DNA from: Agrobacterium tumefaciens str. B6
Lineage (GTDB): Bacteria > Pseudomonadota > Alphaproteobacteria > Rhizobiales > Rhizobiaceae
Direction of reading: 5' to 3'
DNA: 64,000 nt
NCBI RefSeq assembly: GCF_001541315.1
Contig: NZ_LMVK01000004.1
Coordinates: 62,001 to 126,000 of the forward strand
The notes under the pieces are model-generated. The model saw nothing but the letters and a program-made list of their open reading frames with translations. It did no database searches and had not been told where the DNA came from. Position numbers and translations under genes: made by a program. Positions 46,263-54,379 of the stretch are shown one piece after another (position 1 is the first letter of the stretch; every line of letters starts with the position of its first letter).

Positions 46263-46690
46263 TCCGCAACGAGCGGCTTTGCCTGTTTTTCGCCTGCGCC
46301 CTCCTGTTTCTTTCCGCAACACGCATGGGCTTCACCGACGACAGAAGTAACAAAGAGATCAAAATCGGCTTCGCCGTGCTGCTTCATGATGCTGATCCGA
46401 TAGCCGGCACTGCGCTTTGCAAAATTGGTCAAACCTGCCGTCTGCTTAAACAGGAAGAGCCTAAATTAATTGTCGATCTCAAAATCGACCACCAAAACGA
46501 CCGACTGGTGAGTGAAATGCAGGTGGATTGCGAACGAGATTGTTCGCTAGCGACCGGCCGCTCAGTGATGACACTCCAGAACCAGAAAGAACTCGATCTT
46601 TTCGCTGACGAGACAGGCATATTAGTCCCGCTCGTCTCCAGACCGCGAAAGACGATCGGCAAAATACTTCTGGTCTATCCCGACACCTGA
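46259..46690 (+). CDS. secreted hypothetical protein
   Basis: 143 residues. A signal peptide (MIRNERLCLFFACALLFLSA, then TRMGF) leads into a small domain with three cysteine-containing blocks (TALCKIGQTCRLL, VDCERDCSLATG), which could form disulfides. The base composition is a little less GC-rich than its neighbours. No family is recognised. The ATGA overlap with the preceding gene indicates coupled translation. The same strand continues to grxD after 154 bases. Confidence 0.6.
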   Translation: MIRNERLCLFFACALLFLSATRMGFTDDRSNKEIKIGFAVLLHDADPIAGTALCKIGQTCRLLKQEEPKLIVDLKIDHQNDRLVSEMQVDCERDCSLATGRSVMTLQNQKELDLFADETGILVPLVSRPRKTIGKILLVYPDT

Positions 46691-46844
46691 CCCGCTGCGA
46701 CGTGGACGCGAAATTTCGATCCCTCTCCAATGATGCCACACCCGCAGTTTTTTACGCTTCCCGGGTGGAAATCGCGCCGCGACATGTTATCTAGGAACAA
46801 ACGGAAAGCAGCGGCCTTGAACCGCATGTGAAAGGAATAGGCCT

Positions 46845-47180
46845 ATGAGCGGCATTAACGACATGATCGACAGCGAAGTGAAGAGCAACGACATCGTTCT
46901 TTTCATGAAGGGCACCCCGCAATTTCCGCAGTGCGGTTTTTCCGGACAGGTGGTACAGATCCTCGATTATCTCGGCGTCGACTACAAGGGCGTCAATGTG
47001 CTTGCCGATGCCGACATCCGTCAGGGCATCAAGGACTATTCCAACTGGCCGACCATCCCGCAGCTCTACGTCAAGGGCGAATTCGTCGGCGGCTGTGACA
47101 TCGTAAGAGAGATGTTCCAGTCCGGCGAACTGCAAAGCCACTTCCAAGAACAGGGTATCAGCGTCCGCGGCGCGGCCTGA
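46845..47180 (+). CDS. grxD: monothiol glutaredoxin
   Basis: 111 residues with a CGFS active site (C30-S33 in [16 protein letters not shown]) and the glutathione-binding [22 protein letters not shown] blocks. CGFS glutaredoxins carry [2Fe-2S] clusters, often with BolA2 proteins, and so connect to the suf operon and the bolA gene in this window. ATG 46845 is preceded by GAAAGGAATAGG. It is followed by a multidrug exporter gene 95 bases downstream. Confidence 0.96.
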   Translation: MSGINDMIDSEVKSNDIVLFMKGTPQFPQCGFSGQVVQILDYLGVDYKGVNVLADADIRQGIKDYSNWPTIPQLYVKGEFVGGCDIVREMFQSGELQSHFQEQGISVRGAA

Positions 47181-47275
47181 TTTCGGCCGGTTCATCCGGC
47201 CCACCCTGATTGTCAGAAATGTATGCCAGGCGTTGCTTCATGCAACGCCTTTGCCGTTCTTTTTGGGGCAATCCT

Positions 47276-48526
47276 GTGACAGAACTTTCACAATCCACCG
47301 CTTCGCGCGCAGGCTCGATGGGGCGCACGGAATTCATCGCGCTTGCCGCGATGCTGATGGCACTGAACGCGCTTGCCATCGACATCATGCTGCCGGGTCT
47401 TCAGGAAATCGGCGCATCGCTTGGCGTCGTGAATGAAAACCACCGCCAATATGTCATTTCCACCTATCTTCTGGGCTTCGGCGTCGCGCAGCTTCTATAC
47501 GGTCCGATCTCGGACCGTTTCGGACGCCGCAAGCCGATGCTCGTCGGACTTGCGATCTATATCGTTTCAGCCCTCGCCGTAGTCTTCGTACCGTCATTCT
47601 CCGGCCTGCTGATCCTGCGCTTCATTCAGGGCATCGGCTCGGCGGCGACACGCGTCATTACCATCTCGATCGTGCGTGACATCTATGGCGGCCGCCAGAT
47701 GGCGGAAGTCATGTCGCTGATCATGATGGTGTTCATGGTCGTTCCGGTCATCGCACCCGGCACCGGTCAGATCGTGCTGTTTTTCGGTAACTGGCATCTG
47801 ATCTTCGCCTTCATGGCGGGAATTGCCTCCGTCGTGACGGCCTGGATGTATTTCCGCCTGCCGGAAACCCTGCATCCGGACGAAGTCCGCCCCTTCCCCC
47901 CCCGTTCTATCCTTGGCGGTTTCAAGATCGTGCTCACCAACCGCATCGCGCTTTGTTACACGCTCTCCAGCACCTTCATCTTCGGTGCGCTGTTCGGCTT
48001 CATCAATTCGGCCGAACAGGTCTATAAGGGCATTTATGGGCTGGGTGCGTGGTTTGCAGCGGCCTTTGCGGGCGTGGCGCTGTTCATGGCCTTCTCGTCC
48101 TTCATCAATGCAAGGCTTGTCGGCCGGTTCGGCATGCGCAAGCTGTCGCACGGATCCCTGCTGGGCTTCATCGCCATCACCTTCATCTGGCTGGTGGTGC
48201 AGGTGCTTGGCCCGGAACCGATGCCCTTTGCGATCTTCATTGTGTTCTTCGCGCTCGCCATGTTCCAGTTCGGCTGGATCGGCTCGAACTTCAACTCGCT
48301 CGCCATGGAGCCGCTCGGCCACGTCGCCGGCACGGCCTCCTCCGTCATCGGCTTCATGGGAACGGTCGGCGGCTCTCTCATCGGCGCCGCCATCGGCCAG
48401 GCATTCGACGGTACGGCGCTGCCCATGGTGGCGGGCTTCTTCGTCGTCTCCATCATCGGCCTCGTCTTCGTGCTGATCGGCGAAAAGGGCGTGCTGTTCC
48501 AAGCGCATAACAAACCGACACGGTAA
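47276..48526 (+). CDS. MFS drug-resistance transporter (Bcr/CflA family)
   Basis: 416 residues with 12 predicted transmembrane helices. Motif A of the Bcr/CflA drug exporters is GPISDRFGRRKPMLVG, and the ALNALAIDIMLPGLQEIGASLGV start and LRFIQGIGSAATRVI segment are typical. The GTG at 47276 begins the conserved part; the frame is open upstream to 47210. The exporter probably removes drugs or metabolites by proton antiport. A bidirectional terminator follows. Confidence 0.92.
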   Translation: MTELSQSTASRAGSMGRTEFIALAAMLMALNALAIDIMLPGLQEIGASLGVVNENHRQYVISTYLLGFGVAQLLYGPISDRFGRRKPMLVGLAIYIVSALAVVFVPSFSGLLILRFIQGIGSAATRVITISIVRDIYGGRQMAEVMSLIMMVFMVVPVIAPGTGQIVLFFGNWHLIFAFMAGIASVVTAWMYFRLPETLHPDEVRPFPPRSILGGFKIVLTNRIALCYTLSSTFIFGALFGFINSAEQVYKGIYGLGAWFAAAFAGVALFMAFSSFINARLVGRFGMRKLSHGSLLGFIAITFIWLVVQVLGPEPMPFAIFIVFFALAMFQFGWIGSNFNSLAMEPLGHVAGTASSVIGFMGTVGGSLIGAAIGQAFDGTALPMVAGFFVVSIIGLVFVLIGEKGVLFQAHNKPTR

Positions 48527-48542
48527 GTTCAGGCACACAAAC

Positions 48543-48581
48543 AAAAAGGGCGCGGAACTCGGTTCCACGCCCTTTTTTTGT
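48543..48581. terminator. bidirectional intrinsic terminator between MFS gene and IMPase gene
   Basis: GGGCGCGGAAC (48548-48558), a TCG loop and GTTCCACGCCC (48562-48572) with one mismatch, followed by a T run and preceded by AAAAA. It serves the convergent transcripts. Confidence 0.85.
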
Positions 48582-48601
48582 TGGTTACAGCGACGCTTCC
48601 C

Positions 48602-49426
48602 TCAAACCGTAAAAATCTTCTCGCGCAGCAATTCCCACGTCTCCTGATCAGGAGCAAGCAGCAGGCCGCCATCCAGATGGCGCGGCAGATAGGGAGAGCC
48701 GTCGAGACGGGCGGCATAAGCGCCCGCTTCCTGCGACAGCAGCGTGCCGGCCAGATGGTCCCAGGGCATCAGCTTGTTATACATCAGGAAGTGCATATGG
48801 CCGCCGCAGAACACGCGGTATTCATGCGCAGCACAGCGATAGCTGGTGAACAACCGCACATCGGCAAGGTTCATGAGAATCTTGCGGCGTGTCTCCACAT
48901 CAAAATAGCCGGTATTGGCGATGCCAACCATCTGCGACAATACAGGCGCCGGCACGACCGACATCTGCGTCTGCGAGCCATCGGCGGCGCAAAGCCATGC
49001 ACCGGAGCCCTTTTCGGCAATCGCCCAGTCATTGCCCATCGGATCGAAAATAAGACCGGCAACGGTCTCGCCCTTCGAGATAACGCTCATCATCACGCCG
49101 AAAAGCGGCAGGCCGGAGGCGAAATTATAGGTGCCGTCGATCGGATCGACCACCACGGCAAGATCGGCATCGGCAAGCTTGCCGAGCAGCGAGGCGTCCG
49201 CCGCCACCGCCTCTTCGCCGATGAACAGCGCATCAGGCATGATTTCCTGTACACGGGCGCGGATAAGCCGCTCCGCAGCCTCGTCGGCCTCGGTCACAAG
49301 GTCGATCGCCTCGCTCTTTATCCGCACATCGCCCTCGCCCAGATTGCGGAACCGCGGCAGGATTTCCACTGCCGCCGCCTCCTGAAGCGCGTTGGCAAGA
49401 GAGGCGATGTCGAGTTCGAGAGCCAT
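48602..49426 (-). CDS. inositol monophosphatase family protein (first of two)
   Basis: 274 residues of the metal-dependent sugar phosphatase superfamily. Metal-binding motifs: FIGEEAVAAD (Glu), VVDPIDGTYNFASGLP (DPIDGT), and the later WDHLAGTLLSQEAGA. The closest functional subgroup, inositol-phosphatase or histidinol-phosphatase, cannot be decided. It is followed on the same strand by a second, related gene, and the two may derive from a duplication. The N-terminus ELDIASLANALQEAA is slightly shorter than its paralogue. Confidence 0.9.
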   Translation of the reverse strand: MALELDIASLANALQEAAAVEILPRFRNLGEGDVRIKSEAIDLVTEADEAAERLIRARVQEIMPDALFIGEEAVAADASLLGKLADADLAVVVDPIDGTYNFASGLPLFGVMMSVISKGETVAGLIFDPMGNDWAIAEKGSGAWLCAADGSQTQMSVVPAPVLSQMVGIANTGYFDVETRRKILMNLADVRLFTSYRCAAHEYRVFCGGHMHFLMYNKLMPWDHLAGTLLSQEAGAYAARLDGSPYLPRHLDGGLLLAPDQETWELLREKIFTV

Positions 49427-49456
49427 GGGCGATATCCTTCTTTCTGAGCGTAACGA

Positions 49457-50284
49457 CTATAAAGCGACGATTTCCCGTCGCAGCATCTTCCAGCTTTCCT
49501 TGTCGGGAGCGGACAGGATGCCACCCTCCGTTTGTCCCGGCCGATAGGGCGTATTGTCGAAACGGGCCGTATAACCACCCGCCTCCTGATGAACAAGCAC
49601 GCCGGCGAGATGATCCCACGGCATCAGCTTCTCATGGCCGATGAAATGCAGCTTGCCGGCCGAGGCGAGCCAGTATTCATGTGCCGAGCAATTGATTGAA
49701 AGCGCCATCTTTATCTTCGCCATATTGGCGGCGATCACCGGACGGCGATCCTGATGGCTGTGGCCCCAGGAGAAAATGCCGACCATTTCGGACAATGGCA
49801 CGGGATCGGCGACCTTGAGCTTCGCCTGCGAACCGTTCCTGCGGTTGAGAAACGCGCCCTCGCCTTTCAGGGCGACGATGGTGTCACCCATGACAGGATC
49901 ATGAATGAAACCCGCCACCGTCTCGCCCTTGACTGTAACCGCAAGCAGCGTGCCGAAAGCGGGAAAACCGGAAGCATAATTGAAAGTGCCGTCGATGGGA
50001 TCGATCACGAAAGCAAGCGGCGCATCGGCAAGCGCCGGAATGACGGATTGGTCCGCCTCATAGGTCTCTTCGCCGACTATATGGGCCTTCGGGAACCGCT
50101 GCAGCAGAGCGGCTGTTATTGCTTTTTCAGCGAGAACATCCGCCTCGGTAACGAGATCGACGGCGGAGGTTTTTTCCGAGATAGCGCCGGCGCTCAGGTT
50201 TCGGAAGCGGGGAAGAATTTCGTTCGCGCCGGCAGCGGCAACGGTGGAAATGAGAAAGTCGATATCTTTATCGGAAAGGGTCAT
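49457..50284 (-). CDS. inositol monophosphatase family protein (second of two)
   Basis: 275 residues of the same superfamily: VTEADVLAEKAI, IVGEETYEAD, VIDPIDGTFNYASGFP, and WDHLAGVLVHQEAGGY. The start at 50284 is chosen because the preceding in-frame segment to 50413 runs into ttcA. Similar layout throughout suggests an ancient duplication with its downstream neighbour, 30 bases away. The two may have distinct phosphate substrates, for instance inositol and 3'-phosphoadenosine phosphate; not determinable here. Confidence 0.9.
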   Translation of the reverse strand: MTLSDKDIDFLISTVAAAGANEILPRFRNLSAGAISEKTSAVDLVTEADVLAEKAITAALLQRFPKAHIVGEETYEADQSVIPALADAPLAFVIDPIDGTFNYASGFPAFGTLLAVTVKGETVAGFIHDPVMGDTIVALKGEGAFLNRRNGSQAKLKVADPVPLSEMVGIFSWGHSHQDRRPVIAANMAKIKMALSINCSAHEYWLASAGKLHFIGHEKLMPWDHLAGVLVHQEAGGYTARFDNTPYRPGQTEGGILSAPDKESWKMLRREIVAL

Positions 50285-50300
50285 CGGGCGGGGCACTTCT

Positions 50301-51227
50301 TCATAAGGGCGAGTTGGCCTCCCTACGCTCTTCAGGTGACGCCCCGGTGACAGAAAGCGCCGAGAAATCAAAAAGCTTCGGATCGAGCAGATGCGACGGA
50401 TTGACGTGGGCAAGCGCCCGCAGCATCACGTCCTTGCGGCCGGGCATACGCCTTTCGATGTCTGCCAGCATCTCCTTCATGGCATTGCGCTGAAGCCCGT
50501 CCTGCGAACCGCAGAGGTCGCAGGGAATGATCGGGAATTCCATCGCCGCCGCGAATTTCGCCATATCATCTTCGGCGCAATAGGCGAGCGGGCGCAGCAC
50601 CATCAGGTCACCCTCGTCATTCATCAGCTTTGCCGGCATGCCTGCAAGGCGACCACCATGGAAGAAGTTCATGAAGAAGGTTTCGAGAATATCCTCGCGG
50701 TGATGGCCGAGCAGCAATGCGTCGCAACCCTCTTCCCGCGCGATGCGGTAAAGATTGCCGCGCCGGAGCCGCGAACAGAGGGAACAATAAGTCCCGCCCG
50801 AGGGCACCTTCTCCTTCACCACCGAATAGGTGTCGCGATATTCGATGCGATGGGCAACGCCGATCTTCGCCAGATATTCCGGCAGCACATGCTTCGGGAA
50901 ATTCGGCTGGCCCTGATCGAGATTGCAGGCGATCAGCTCTACCGGCAGCAGACCGCGCCATTTGAGATCAAGCAGCAGCGCCAGAAGACCATAGCTGTCC
51001 TTGCCGCCGGAAAGGCCGACAAGCCAACGCTTCTGGCCCTTCAGCATGCCGAAATCTTCAAAGGCCTGACGGACATTGCGCAGAAGCCGCTTGCGCAGCT
51101 TGTTGAACGAGACTGAGCGCGGTGCATTGTCGAACAGGGGATGCGAGCTGCCGTTTTCTTCGGACGGGTCCTGATCTGCCCCGACCCTGTCGGCGATGTC
51201 ATCGATCTTGGTGAGAATGTTCATCAT
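50301..51227 (-). CDS. ttcA: tRNA 2-thiocytidine(32) synthetase TtcA
   Basis: 308-residue PP-loop ATPase that thiolates C32 of tRNA, using a Fe-S cluster. The PP loop is SGGKDS (73-78). The first cluster-binding pair is C148-x-x-C151 in TYCSLC and a third and fourth Cys are C236 and C239 in [23 protein letters not shown] block is typical. Its need for sulfur and Fe-S links it to the suf genes. It lies on the same strand, 17 bases before the IMPase genes, so co-transcription is likely. Confidence 0.95.
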   Translation of the reverse strand: MMNILTKIDDIADRVGADQDPSEENGSSHPLFDNAPRSVSFNKLRKRLLRNVRQAFEDFGMLKGQKRWLVGLSGGKDSYGLLALLLDLKWRGLLPVELIACNLDQGQPNFPKHVLPEYLAKIGVAHRIEYRDTYSVVKEKVPSGGTYCSLCSRLRRGNLYRIAREEGCDALLLGHHREDILETFFMNFFHGGRLAGMPAKLMNDEGDLMVLRPLAYCAEDDMAKFAAAMEFPIIPCDLCGSQDGLQRNAMKEMLADIERRMPGRKDVMLRALAHVNPSHLLDPKLFDFSALSVTGASPEERREANSPL

Positions 51228-51288
51228 CAGCTCGCTCCGGCACGACTGCCGTTCTTAGTGCAGGCAATGCCCCCATCCGCCGGCAATA

Positions 51289-52218
51289 TCAAGCCCCGAA
51301 TACGGACCAGCCGGTTTTCGTCGCCAGCATTTCCAGCGCCTGTGACCCGAGTGCCGAATTGCCGACCTTGTTGAGACCCGGCGACCAGACCGCAATCGAC
51401 GCCTTGCCCGGCGCCACCGCCATGATGCCGCCGCCGACGCCGCTCTTGCCCGGCAGGCCGACATGATAGGCGAAATCGCCCGATCCGTCATAATGGCCGC
51501 AGGTCAGCATCAGCGCGTTGATGCGCCGCGCCCGCCGGTCCGAAACGACCGTGTGGCCGGTGAGCGGATTGCGGCCGCGATTGGCGAGAAATAGCCCGGC
51601 CCGCGAAAGCTGCGCGCAGGTCATGGACAGCGCGCATTGGTGAAAATAGACGCCCAGCGTATATTCGACGGGATGGTGCAGATTGCCGAAGGAGCGCATG
51701 AAATTGGCGAGCGCGAAATTGCGAAAACCCGTCGCCTGCTCGGATTTCGCCACCGTGTCGTCGATGCTGATCGTGTCATCGTCAGCGAGATAACGCACGA
51801 AACGCAGAAGCTCGCCGATTGCCTCACGCGGCTGGTGGCCGGAAAGAACGATATCCGTCACCACGATGGCACCGGCATTGACGAAGGGATTGCGCGGAAT
51901 GCCGTGCTCGTGCTCCAGCTGGACGATGGAGTTGAAGGACGACCCCGACGGTTCGCGCCCTACCCGATTCCACACCGTTTCCCCCGCCTTGCCGAGCGCC
52001 AGCGTCAGCATGAAGACCTTGGAGATGCTCTGGATCGAAAACGGCGTGAGCGCATTGCCGGCCGTATAGGTGGTTCCGTCGACGGTGGTGATGGCGATGC
52101 CGAACTGGTTGGGATCGACCTTGGCAAGTTCGGGAATGTAATCCGCGACCTTCCCCTCACCCAGCCTGGGCACCATGCTGTCGTAAATGGAATCGACGAT
52201 CGCCTGAATGTCCTGCAT
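51289..52218 (-). CDS. glsA: glutaminase A
   Basis: 309-residue glutaminase that converts glutamine to glutamate and ammonia, of the serine-dependent beta-lactamase-like fold. The nucleophile pair is S-x-x-K in [12 protein letters not shown]. Other blocks are [14 protein letters not shown], the Tyr-containing [14 protein letters not shown], and [18 protein letters not shown]. Length fits the family. It is transcribed leftward toward ttcA. The rpsD terminator lies upstream of it, so it needs its own promoter. Confidence 0.96.
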   Translation of the reverse strand: MQDIQAIVDSIYDSMVPRLGEGKVADYIPELAKVDPNQFGIAITTVDGTTYTAGNALTPFSIQSISKVFMLTLALGKAGETVWNRVGREPSGSSFNSIVQLEHEHGIPRNPFVNAGAIVVTDIVLSGHQPREAIGELLRFVRYLADDDTISIDDTVAKSEQATGFRNFALANFMRSFGNLHHPVEYTLGVYFHQCALSMTCAQLSRAGLFLANRGRNPLTGHTVVSDRRARRINALMLTCGHYDGSGDFAYHVGLPGKSGVGGGIMAVAPGKASIAVWSPGLNKVGNSALGSQALEMLATKTGWSVFGA

Positions 52219-52237
52219 GCAAAGCCTTCCCCAGCAA

Positions 52238-52263
52238 ACAAAAAAGCCGCCCCGAGGGGCGGC
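52238..52263 (-). terminator. intrinsic terminator of rpsD
   Basis: On the minus strand GCCGCCCC (52256-52263 rc) and GGGGCGGC (52246-52253 rc) form a perfect 8-bp stem with a two-base centre, followed by TTTTTTT. It isolates glsA from rpsD. Confidence 0.9.
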
Positions 52264-52287
52264 TTTCTCAATACTGAAACGCGCCGA

Positions 52288-52905
52288 TTAACGCGAGTAG
52301 AATTCGACGACCAGATGCGGTTCCATGACGACCGGGTACGGAACGTCAGACAGAGCCGGGATGCGAGCATAGGTCGCAACCATCTTGTTGTGATCGACTT
52401 CGATGTAATCAGGAACGTCGCGTTCTGCGAGCTGAACGGCTTCGAGAACGGTCACCAGCTGCTTGGACTTCTGACGAACTTCGATAACGTCGCCCGGCTT
52501 GCAACGGTAAGAACCGATGTTGACGCGAACGCCGTTAACCGTGACGTGGCCATGGTTGATGAACTGACGCGATGCGAAAACGGTCGGAACGAACTTGGCG
52601 CGGTAGACGATGGCGTCCAGACGCGACTCGAGCAGGCCGATCAGGTTCTCGGAGGTATCGCCCTTGCGACGGTTTGCTTCGTCGTAGGTGGCGCGGAACT
52701 GCTTTTCGCGCAGTTCGCCGTAGTAGCCCTTGAGCTTCTGCTTGGCGCGCAGCTGCGTGCCGAAGTCGCTCATCTTGCCCTTGCGGCGCTGGCCGTGCTG
52801 GCCCGGGCCGTATTCGCGGCGGTTTACCGGGGACTTCGGACGGCCCCAGATGTTTTCGCCCATGCGGCGGTCAATTTTGTACTTAGCCGATTCGCGCTTG
52901 CTCAT
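52288..52905 (-). CDS. rpsD: 30S ribosomal protein S4
   Basis: 205-residue primary rRNA-binding protein of the small subunit. The N-terminal [26 protein letters not shown], the S4 domain [31 protein letters not shown], and the [15 protein letters not shown] segment are all typical. AGAAGG precedes the ATG. Transcription probably starts from the promoter at 53124-53152, giving a ~200-base leader that could serve in autoregulation. Stand-alone rpsD, away from the ribosomal operon, is usual in alphaproteobacteria. Confidence 0.98.
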   Translation of the reverse strand: MSKRESAKYKIDRRMGENIWGRPKSPVNRREYGPGQHGQRRKGKMSDFGTQLRAKQKLKGYYGELREKQFRATYDEANRRKGDTSENLIGLLESRLDAIVYRAKFVPTVFASRQFINHGHVTVNGVRVNIGSYRCKPGDVIEVRQKSKQLVTVLEAVQLAERDVPDYIEVDHNKMVATYARIPALSDVPYPVVMEPHLVVEFYSR

Positions 52906-53123
52906 CGTATTTCCTTCTCAAAAGGTTATGCCGGCCTGTTGCCAAACCGGTTTAAGGAAACACGCCCTCCTCTGAAGCCCGTTTCAGGGCCTCTGACAGG
53001 CTTCTCACATGCAAATGGAGAAACCACGGGACATGTCGGTGATATTGACCGCCGAACGTCAGTTATTAAACTGCAGGGCAGTCAACAAAACACACCGGAC
53101 ATCACTGCCCGGCGTTGAGGCGG

Positions 53124-53152
53124 CTTCTAAACACGTTTTACAAATTTGTCAA
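53124..53152 (-). promoter_or_regulatory. candidate promoter of rpsD
   Basis: On the minus strand TTGACA (53147-53152) is followed after 17 bases by TAGAAG (53124-53129). It would give a leader of roughly 210 bases before rpsD. Between it and rpsD the DNA has no ORF. Confidence 0.5.
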
Positions 53153-53185
53153 ACAAAGCCCGCCGCTTTTTTCTCGAACCGGCCC

Positions 53186-53213
53186 TTGAAAAGCCTGAAG
53201 GCTCTCCTATCTC
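53186..53213 (+). promoter_or_regulatory. candidate promoter of terC
   Basis: TTGAAA (53186-53191) and TATCTC (53208-53213) are 16 bases apart, giving a transcript that starts near 53220 and a leader of about 137 bases before terC. The rest of the 451-base gap holds the rpsD promoter and the terC leader element. Confidence 0.45.
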
Positions 53214-53276
53214 TCCATCGTGATCAGAACTCGGGCCCCTCTGGCGTGTTACCGGACAACACGTGATGTCGAGTTT

Positions 53277-53349
53277 CTTTAGGTTGGGGCCCACGCATAT
53301 TCTTCACGCACGTTCCCCATCCGCAAAGCCAACCTCGTCCGGCTAAAGG
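53277..53349 (+). promoter_or_regulatory. structured leader of terC, candidate terC RNA motif
   Basis: CTTTA-GGTTGG (53277-53287) can pair with CCAACC (53329-53334) and TAAAG (53344-53348). The inner GGGG...CCCC stem encloses a conserved-looking loop. The TAAAG strand is part of the terC ribosome site (AAAGG, 7 bases before the ATG), so this fold would hide the site. AGCC (53327-53330) and GGCT (53341-53344) offer a competing hairpin that frees it. A terC RNA motif upstream of TerC-family genes has been predicted in alphaproteobacteria; this is a candidate copy. Confidence 0.6.
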
Positions 53350-53356
53350 TTGACTG

Positions 53357-54340
53357 ATGGAGTTCCTCCTCAACGATTTTCTCGGTACCCCCACATGGAT
53401 GTGGGCGGTCTTCATTTCTCTCGTCCTTGGCCTCCTGGCGCTCGATCTTGGCGTATTGCACAAGAACTCCAAGGAAATCGGCATCCGTGAAAGCCTGCTG
53501 ATGTCAGGCTTCTATATCGCCATCGGTTTGGCCTTTGGCGGCTGGATCTGGTACCAGTCCGGCCAGCAGTCGGCGATGGAATATGTCACCGGCTTCGTGG
53601 TCGAAAAAAGCCTGGCGATGGACAATATCTTCATCATCGCCATGATCTTCTCCTATTTCGCCATTCCCCGCCAATATCAGCACCGCGTGCTGCTCTGGGG
53701 CATCCTCGGCGTCATCATCCTGCGCGGTATCATGATTGCCGGCGGCGCGGCCATTGTCGAAAACTTCCACTGGGTGCTTTATCTCTTTGCGGCCTTCCTC
53801 GTCTTCACCGGCCTCAAAATGCTGTTCTCGTCCGACCATGACGAGGCCGATATCGGCAATAACCGCATCCTGAAATTCCTGCGCAGCCGCCTTCCGGTAA
53901 CGGAAAAGCTGCATGGCGAAAAATTCTTCGTCAAGGAGACGGATGCGACCACCGGCAAGCTGAAGACCTTCGTGACGCCGCTCTTCCTGGCGCTCATCAT
54001 GGTCGAAATCGCCGACCTTATCTTCGCGGTCGATTCGATCCCGGCGATCTTCGCGATCACCACCGATCCGTTTATCGTCTATACCTCGAACATCTTCGCG
54101 ATCCTCGGCCTGCGCGCCCTTTACTTCGCGCTTGCCGCCCTGATCCACCGATTTGCCTATCTGAAATATGCGCTGGCTGCGGTTCTGGTTTTCGTTGGTT
54201 CCAAGATTTTCGTCGCCGACATGCTCGGCATCGCCAAGATCCCGCCCGCCGTCTCGCTCGGCGTCACCGTCGCCATCCTCGCAACCGGCATCATCGGTTC
54301 GCTGATCGCGACCCGCAAGGAAGCAAAGGCCGTAGAATAA
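53357..54340 (+). CDS. TerC family membrane protein
   Basis: 327 residues with about eight or nine transmembrane helices. Conserved acidic segments in the membrane, GFVVEKSLAMDNIFIIAMIF and IADLIFAVDSIPAIFAI, characterise the TerC/Alx family, whose better-studied members export manganese or calcium and load metalloenzymes. In E. coli, Alx is controlled by a manganese and pH-sensing leader; the structured leader here fits the same idea. Start 53357 follows AAAGG. It is convergent with the HerA-like gene downstream. Confidence 0.93.
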   Translation: MEFLLNDFLGTPTWMWAVFISLVLGLLALDLGVLHKNSKEIGIRESLLMSGFYIAIGLAFGGWIWYQSGQQSAMEYVTGFVVEKSLAMDNIFIIAMIFSYFAIPRQYQHRVLLWGILGVIILRGIMIAGGAAIVENFHWVLYLFAAFLVFTGLKMLFSSDHDEADIGNNRILKFLRSRLPVTEKLHGEKFFVKETDATTGKLKTFVTPLFLALIMVEIADLIFAVDSIPAIFAITTDPFIVYTSNIFAILGLRALYFALAALIHRFAYLKYALAAVLVFVGSKIFVADMLGIAKIPPAVSLGVTVAILATGIIGSLIATRKEAKAVE

Positions 54341-54355
54341 GGCCTTCAACGGCAA

Positions 54356-54375
54356 GCGGCAGGGAAACCTGCCGC
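54356..54375. terminator. weak hairpin between convergent terC and HerA-like genes
   Basis: GCGGCAGG, a GAAA tetraloop and CCTGCCGC form a perfect 8-bp stem in the 39-base gap. There is no T run on either strand, so it is at best a weak terminator or a stabilising hairpin. Confidence 0.4.
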
Positions 54376-54379
54376 AACC

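Noticed and set aside
51637-53118. 493-codon frame antisense to glsA and rpsD
   Set aside because: Spans two real genes and a terminator; no plausible start or function.
53220-53356. yybP-ykoY manganese riboswitch before terC
   Set aside because: The characteristic conserved core of that class is not visible; the structure fits better with the separate terC leader motif.
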